NCBI GenBank assembly: GCA_902773245.1
Contig: CACYDY010000075.1
Span: 1-8,286 of the forward strand
Reading direction: 5' to 3'
DNA: 8,286 nucleotides
DNA from: an uncultured Ruminococcus sp.
GTDB lineage: Bacteria > Bacillota > Clostridia > Oscillospirales > Acutalibacteraceae
In this document: one piece after another, positions 4,979 through 8,286 of the stretch
Position numbering within the stretch: position 1 is the stretch's first letter
Layout of the letters: each line of letters opens with the position of its first letter
Position numbers and translations under genes: made by a program
The notes under the pieces: model-generated
Databases searched by the model: none
What the model saw: the letters and a program-made list of their open reading frames with translations, nothing else
Told to the model about the DNA's origin: nothing

Positions 4979-7297
4979 ATGGAAAACATAAAAATCGTGG
5001 GGCTGACTCAAATTCAAGCGCAAAAAAGACTGAAGGAAAGACATTTGCGGGGTAAAACAAAATTATCAACAAAATCATATAAGCAGATTTTATTTGAAAA
5101 CATATTTTCGCTTTTTAATTTTATAAATCTTTCCATAGCCATTCTTTTGGCAGAAGTTGGTTCAGTAAAAAACTGTCTTTTTATGATAGTTGTGATCTCC
5201 AACACATTTATTGGTATTATTCAGGAAATCAGATCAAAAAGAATAATCGACAAATTGTCGATAGTTAACCAAACAAAGGTTACTGTTCTCAGAGATGGAG
5301 AATACCGGCAGTTAACTAAAAACGAATTGGTCAAAGATGATATTATAAAACTATCAAGCGGATGTCAAATTCCAAACGATTGTGTTGTAGTCAAAGGCAG
5401 CTGCGAAGTGAACGAATCTCTTTTAACAGGAGAGTCGGATTCTATTTATAAGCCAACAGGGGAAAAGCTCTTATCGGGAAGCTTTGTTGTCAGCGGAAGT
5501 TGTCTTTGTAAAATTGTTGGAGTCGGAGAAAACAATTATGCCGATTCGCTTTTGGGTCAAATAAAATATGTCAAGCGCCCAAAATCCGAAATATATGAGG
5601 TTATCAGACGTATTATTGTTGTGATCAGCATTTGTATTATTCCTTTCGGTTTAATACTATTTTATAATCAGTACACACTGTCCCATACCGTTTTGAAGGA
5701 AGCTGTGGAAAGCACGGCGGCTGCATTGATAGGTATGATTCCCGAGGGATTGGTTTTGCTGATTTCAACAGTTTTTGCAATGGGAGTGATACGTCTTTCA
5801 AAGAAAAATGTTCTTTCTCAGGATCTTTATTCGCTTGAAACACTTGCACGAACAGATACGCTGTGTCTTGACAAGACAGGAACTCTTACAACAGGTGAAA
5901 TGACTGTCGAAAGGATTATACCCGTAAATTGTGAGTTGAAATCGTTTGAAGAATATGTTTGTGCGATCGCTGCAAATTCCGAAGATGAAAATTCTACAAT
6001 AATTGCTCTGAAAAAGAAATATAATACAGCGGCGAATATTACGGTCGTGAATAAAATTCCGTTTTCTTCCGACAGAAAATGGTCGGCTGTGTGTACAGAG
6101 GATAACGGAAGTATTATAATAGGTTCGTTTGAGATGATTTTTAAAGATAAAAATATAAATTTGAACGAATATCTTGACAAAAAAGACATCGAAAAATATA
6201 GAGTGATTGCGGTTGCAGCAAGCAAAGAACGAGTTGAGAATTTTGCGCTGCCGGAAAATACAGAATTAAAAGGATTTATATTTCTTTCGGAGAAAATGAG
6301 GGATTCCGTTTACGACACAATAAAATACTTTTCAGATCAAAAGGTTGACTTGAAAATAATTTCAGGTGACAATCCTTCAACGGTCAGCAGACTGTGTGCG
6401 GATATTTTTGGCAAAGACTGCGGCTGCGTTGATCTTTCAAGAGTTAACGATGACCGGATACCTGAATTGGTCGAATCGAACAAAATATTTGGCAGAGCTA
6501 CACCGGCGCAGAAAAAGCTGATCGTTTCCGCATTGAAAAAAAACGGCCATACTGTCGGTATGGTCGGTGACGGAGTTAATGATGTCCTTGCTCTGAAAGA
6601 GAGTGACTGTTCAATTGCTCTTGCAAACGGAAGTCCCGCCGCAAGGAGTATTTCAAGACTTGTGCTTTTGAACTCCGATTTTTCGGCGCTGCCCGATATC
6701 GTGAGCGAGGGAAGACGTTCAATTAACAACCTGCAGAACAGTGCGTCGCTTTTTCTCACAAAAACAATTTTTTCCGTGATCATGACATTGATTTTCATGT
6801 TTATAAATCACCCTTATCCGTTTGAGCCGATCCAGATGACTCTTGTGAGTGCGCTGACAATCGGCTTTCCCGGATTTGTTCTGTCCTTTTTGAAAAACGA
6901 TAAACCTATCAACGGCAGCTTTTTGAGCAACATTTTGAAAAATTCTGTCCCTGCCGCTTTGTCAGATATTGTTTCCGTGCTGACAGCAGTATTATTAGCG
7001 GAGCCTTTGAATTTAAGCAGTGAAGAAATATCTTCTTTGTGTGTTGCGGCGCTTGCTGTAACGGGACTTATTCTTATTGTGAAAATTTACAGCCCGCTTA
7101 CACCTCTTCGCCTTTTTGTGATAATAACTTCTGTAACGGGTTTTGTGACAGTTTTTTCGTTTTTTGGCAGTTTCTTTTCACTTGCGTCTGTTCTTACGTA
7201 TATAGATTTTTACATGGCTGCTTTAGGCGCTGCAGACGCTATGATCTTGATAGGATTGATGTATATTTTTTCGGCTGTGGGCGGACATAGTGATTAA
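4979..7297 (+). CDS. P-type cation-transporting ATPase, CtpE-like (probable Ca2+ transporter)
   Basis: The 772-residue protein has the full P-type ATPase plan. Membrane helices lie at about 44-60 and 65-82, the actuator domain has LTGES (149-153), helices 3-4 (about 211-229 and 247-272) contain the IPEGL motif (254-258), and phosphorylation occurs at Asp298 of DKTGTLT. The nucleotide domain has FSSDRKWSA (Lys367), followed by ISGDNP (461-466) and the hinge GDGVND (530-535). Six further helices follow (about 592-768), giving ten in total. The string IPEGLVLLIS...SLETLARTDTLCLDKTGT resembles the actinobacterial CtpE group, for which Ca2+ uptake has been reported; the metal here is an inference, and Mg2+ or another cation cannot be excluded. 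All catalytic motifs are intact. AGGTGA lies at 4970-4975, just before the ATG. The gene diverges from spoIVB and is followed by pyrH with its own promoter, so it is probably monocistronic. No strong terminator was seen after it. Confidence 0.92.
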   Translation: MENIKIVGLTQIQAQKRLKERHLRGKTKLSTKSYKQILFENIFSLFNFINLSIAILLAEVGSVKNCLFMIVVISNTFIGIIQEIRSKRIIDKLSIVNQTKVTVLRDGEYRQLTKNELVKDDIIKLSSGCQIPNDCVVVKGSCEVNESLLTGESDSIYKPTGEKLLSGSFVVSGSCLCKIVGVGENNYADSLLGQIKYVKRPKSEIYEVIRRIIVVISICIIPFGLILFYNQYTLSHTVLKEAVESTAAALIGMIPEGLVLLISTVFAMGVIRLSKKNVLSQDLYSLETLARTDTLCLDKTGTLTTGEMTVERIIPVNCELKSFEEYVCAIAANSEDENSTIIALKKKYNTAANITVVNKIPFSSDRKWSAVCTEDNGSIIIGSFEMIFKDKNINLNEYLDKKDIEKYRVIAVAASKERVENFALPENTELKGFIFLSEKMRDSVYDTIKYFSDQKVDLKIISGDNPSTVSRLCADIFGKDCGCVDLSRVNDDRIPELVESNKIFGRATPAQKKLIVSALKKNGHTVGMVGDGVNDVLALKESDCSIALANGSPAARSISRLVLLNSDFSALPDIVSEGRRSINNLQNSASLFLTKTIFSVIMTLIFMFINHPYPFEPIQMTLVSALTIGFPGFVLSFLKNDKPINGSFLSNILKNSVPAALSDIVSVLTAVLLAEPLNLSSEEISSLCVAALAVTGLILIVKIYSPLTPLRLFVIITSVTGFVTVFSFFGSFFSLASVLTYIDFYMAALGAADAMILIGLMYIFSAVGGHSD

Positions 7298-7364
7298 AAT
7301 TAAGATTTTTTATGCGTATAAAAATAAAAAATTATAAATGATATGTAAAATATTGAAAATTCGC

Positions 7365-7393
7365 TTTACAGATTGGCGAGTTTATTGTAAAAT
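7365..7393 (+). promoter_or_regulatory. Sigma-A promoter for pyrH
   Basis: TTTACA (7365-7370) and TAAAAT (7388-7393) are separated by exactly 17 bp, and each hexamer matches consensus at 5 of 6 positions. Transcription would begin near 7400, giving a leader of about 38 nt that carries GGAGGA at 7422-7427. This is the best promoter in the window and shows that pyrH does not depend on the ATPase transcript. Confidence 0.75.
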
Positions 7394-7437
7394 AAATATA
7401 ATAATGTAAAATTTACCACTCGGAGGAATGATTTATA

Positions 7438-8145
7438 ATGGAACCTAAGTATAAGAGAGTATTGCTCAAGCTTAGCGGCGAGGCTTTGGCAGGTGAACAG
7501 AAAACAGGTATTGATTTTGATCTTGTTGCAAAATATTGTGAGCCTGTCAAAAAGCTTAATGATATGGGAGTTCAGGTAGGTATAGTTGTCGGCGGCGGTA
7601 ACTTCTGGAGGGGAAGAAGCAGCGGCAGCATGGACAGAACAAGAGCAGATCACATGGGAATGCTCGCTACTGTTATCAATGCGCTCGCTATTGCGGACAC
7701 GCTCGAACAACTCGGAGTTAATTCACGTGTTCAGACAGCAATATCTATGCCGCAGGTAGCAGAGCCTTACATTCGCAATAAGGCTATCAGACATATGGAA
7801 AAGGGCAGAGTTGTAGTTTTTGGCTGCGGTACAGGAAATCCTTTCTTTTCTACGGATACCGGCGCGGCGCTCAGAGCAACGGAGATCGAAGCCGATATTA
7901 TGCTCAAGGCTACTATGGTTGACGGTGTTTATGACAGTGATCCCCACAAAAACCCGAATGCAGTAAAATTTGATAAGATCACATTCCACGATGTGCTCGA
8001 CAAGGGACTTGCGGTTATGGACAGCACGGCTGCTTCACTTTGTTCGGAGAACAATTTGCCTATCCTTGTGTTCAGTCTTGACGACCCGGAGAATATCGTA
8101 AGAGCAGTGTGCGGCGAAAATATCGGCACAATTGTTTCAAATTAA
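7438..8145 (+). CDS. pyrH: UMP kinase (uridylate kinase)
   Basis: The 235-residue protein is full length for bacterial PyrH, a cytoplasmic amino-acid-kinase-fold enzyme that makes UDP from UMP and ATP in pyrimidine nucleotide synthesis, usually as a hexamer. Visible motifs are KRVLLKLSGEAL (residues 6-17, phosphate binding), VGGGNFWRGR (51-60), DHMGMLAT (71-78, UMP contact), GTGNPFFSTDTGAALRA (131-147) and KATMVDGVYDSDP (157-169, ATP and nucleotide site). GGAGGA at 7422-7427 precedes the ATG by 10-11 nt, and a strong sigma-A promoter lies upstream. In most Firmicutes pyrH is followed by frr, uppS and cdsA; here a well-formed ribosome binding site at the window end suggests that order continues. 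Confidence 0.98.
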   Translation: MEPKYKRVLLKLSGEALAGEQKTGIDFDLVAKYCEPVKKLNDMGVQVGIVVGGGNFWRGRSSGSMDRTRADHMGMLATVINALAIADTLEQLGVNSRVQTAISMPQVAEPYIRNKAIRHMEKGRVVVFGCGTGNPFFSTDTGAALRATEIEADIMLKATMVDGVYDSDPHKNPNAVKFDKITFHDVLDKGLAVMDSTAASLCSENNLPILVFSLDDPENIVRAVCGENIGTIVSN

Positions 8146-8275
8146 CATTATAGATTCCAAATGTTCGGAGTGAAAGCTGCTTTTTGTACATATTCCATAA
8201 CAAAAGCTTATATCTCTTTGAACATGGATTTAAAATCAGATCGATAAACATCAGTTATTATATTTCAGAAAAATT

Positions 8276-8280
8276 GGAGG
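8276..8280 (+). promoter_or_regulatory. Ribosome binding site of the next gene, whose start lies just past the window (frr expected)
   Basis: GGAGG at 8276-8280 is followed by ATTAAA and then the window ends, so a start codon at about 8287 would have ideal spacing. The 130 bases between pyrH and this site hold no open frame or strong hairpin that I can support. Because frr (ribosome recycling factor) usually follows pyrH, it is the likely gene, but no coding sequence is visible. Confidence 0.55.
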
Positions 8281-8286
8281 ATTAAA

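Noticed and set aside
7305..7325. Inverted repeat ATTTTTTAT/ATAAAAAT after the ATPase stop as a terminator
   Set aside because: The stem is entirely A-T with a one-base offset and would be too weak; such mirrored A/T runs are expected by chance in this spacer.
8179..8207. GCTTTT/AAAAGC inverted repeat after pyrH as a terminator
   Set aside because: It has only six mostly A-T pairs, a long loop and no T-run after it, and a probable co-transcribed gene follows.
8218..8246. TTGAAC-17-TCGATA as a promoter for the gene after the window
   Set aside because: The -10 is poor, and the expected pyrH-frr arrangement does not need it.

Overview
The window looks like chromosome of a low-GC, spore-forming member of the Clostridia, probably of the Oscillospiraceae/Ruminococcus kind. 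The evidence is an adjacent spoIVB-spo0A pair (the endospore signature), AT-rich spacers, GGAGG-type ribosome binding sites, use of TTG starts, and a surface-type protein built from long tandem repeats. The family-level placement is an inference.

Layout: (1) 1-702 (+) is the 3' end of a gene for a large repeat protein with 94-residue modules that resemble triple-tyrosine (Y_Y_Y) or Ig-like modules; a hairpin follows it. (2) 809-2407 (+) encodes a metallo-beta-lactamase/beta-CASP ribonuclease-like protein. (3) 2408-2694 has no gene. It holds a long interrupted inverted repeat (2455-2542) that folds best as a + strand RNA, then a strong bidirectional terminator (2600-2649) serving the convergent ribonuclease and spo0A genes. 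(4) 2695-4811 (-) holds spo0A and, upstream of it, spoIVB. These are the master response regulator of sporulation and the forespore-secreted serine peptidase that triggers sigma-K activation in known systems. spo0A has its own sigma-A-like promoter and a near-match 0A box in the spacer. (5) 4979-7297 (+) encodes a 10-TM P-type ATPase that resembles the CtpE calcium-pump group; it diverges from spoIVB across a 167-bp spacer. (6) 7438-8145 (+) is pyrH (UMP kinase) with a clear sigma-A promoter. The window ends just after a strong Shine-Dalgarno sequence for a further gene, which is likely frr by usual synteny.

Most of the window is ordinary core-genome content. The parts most worth a second look are the structured element at 2455-2542 and the departures from the receiver-domain consensus in Spo0A (Glu-Glu in place of the Asp-Asp metal pocket and loss of the switch Thr). 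The pairing of a probable Ca2+ pump with spoIVB also deserves attention. I found no CRISPR array, tRNA, rRNA, insertion sequence or phage gene.
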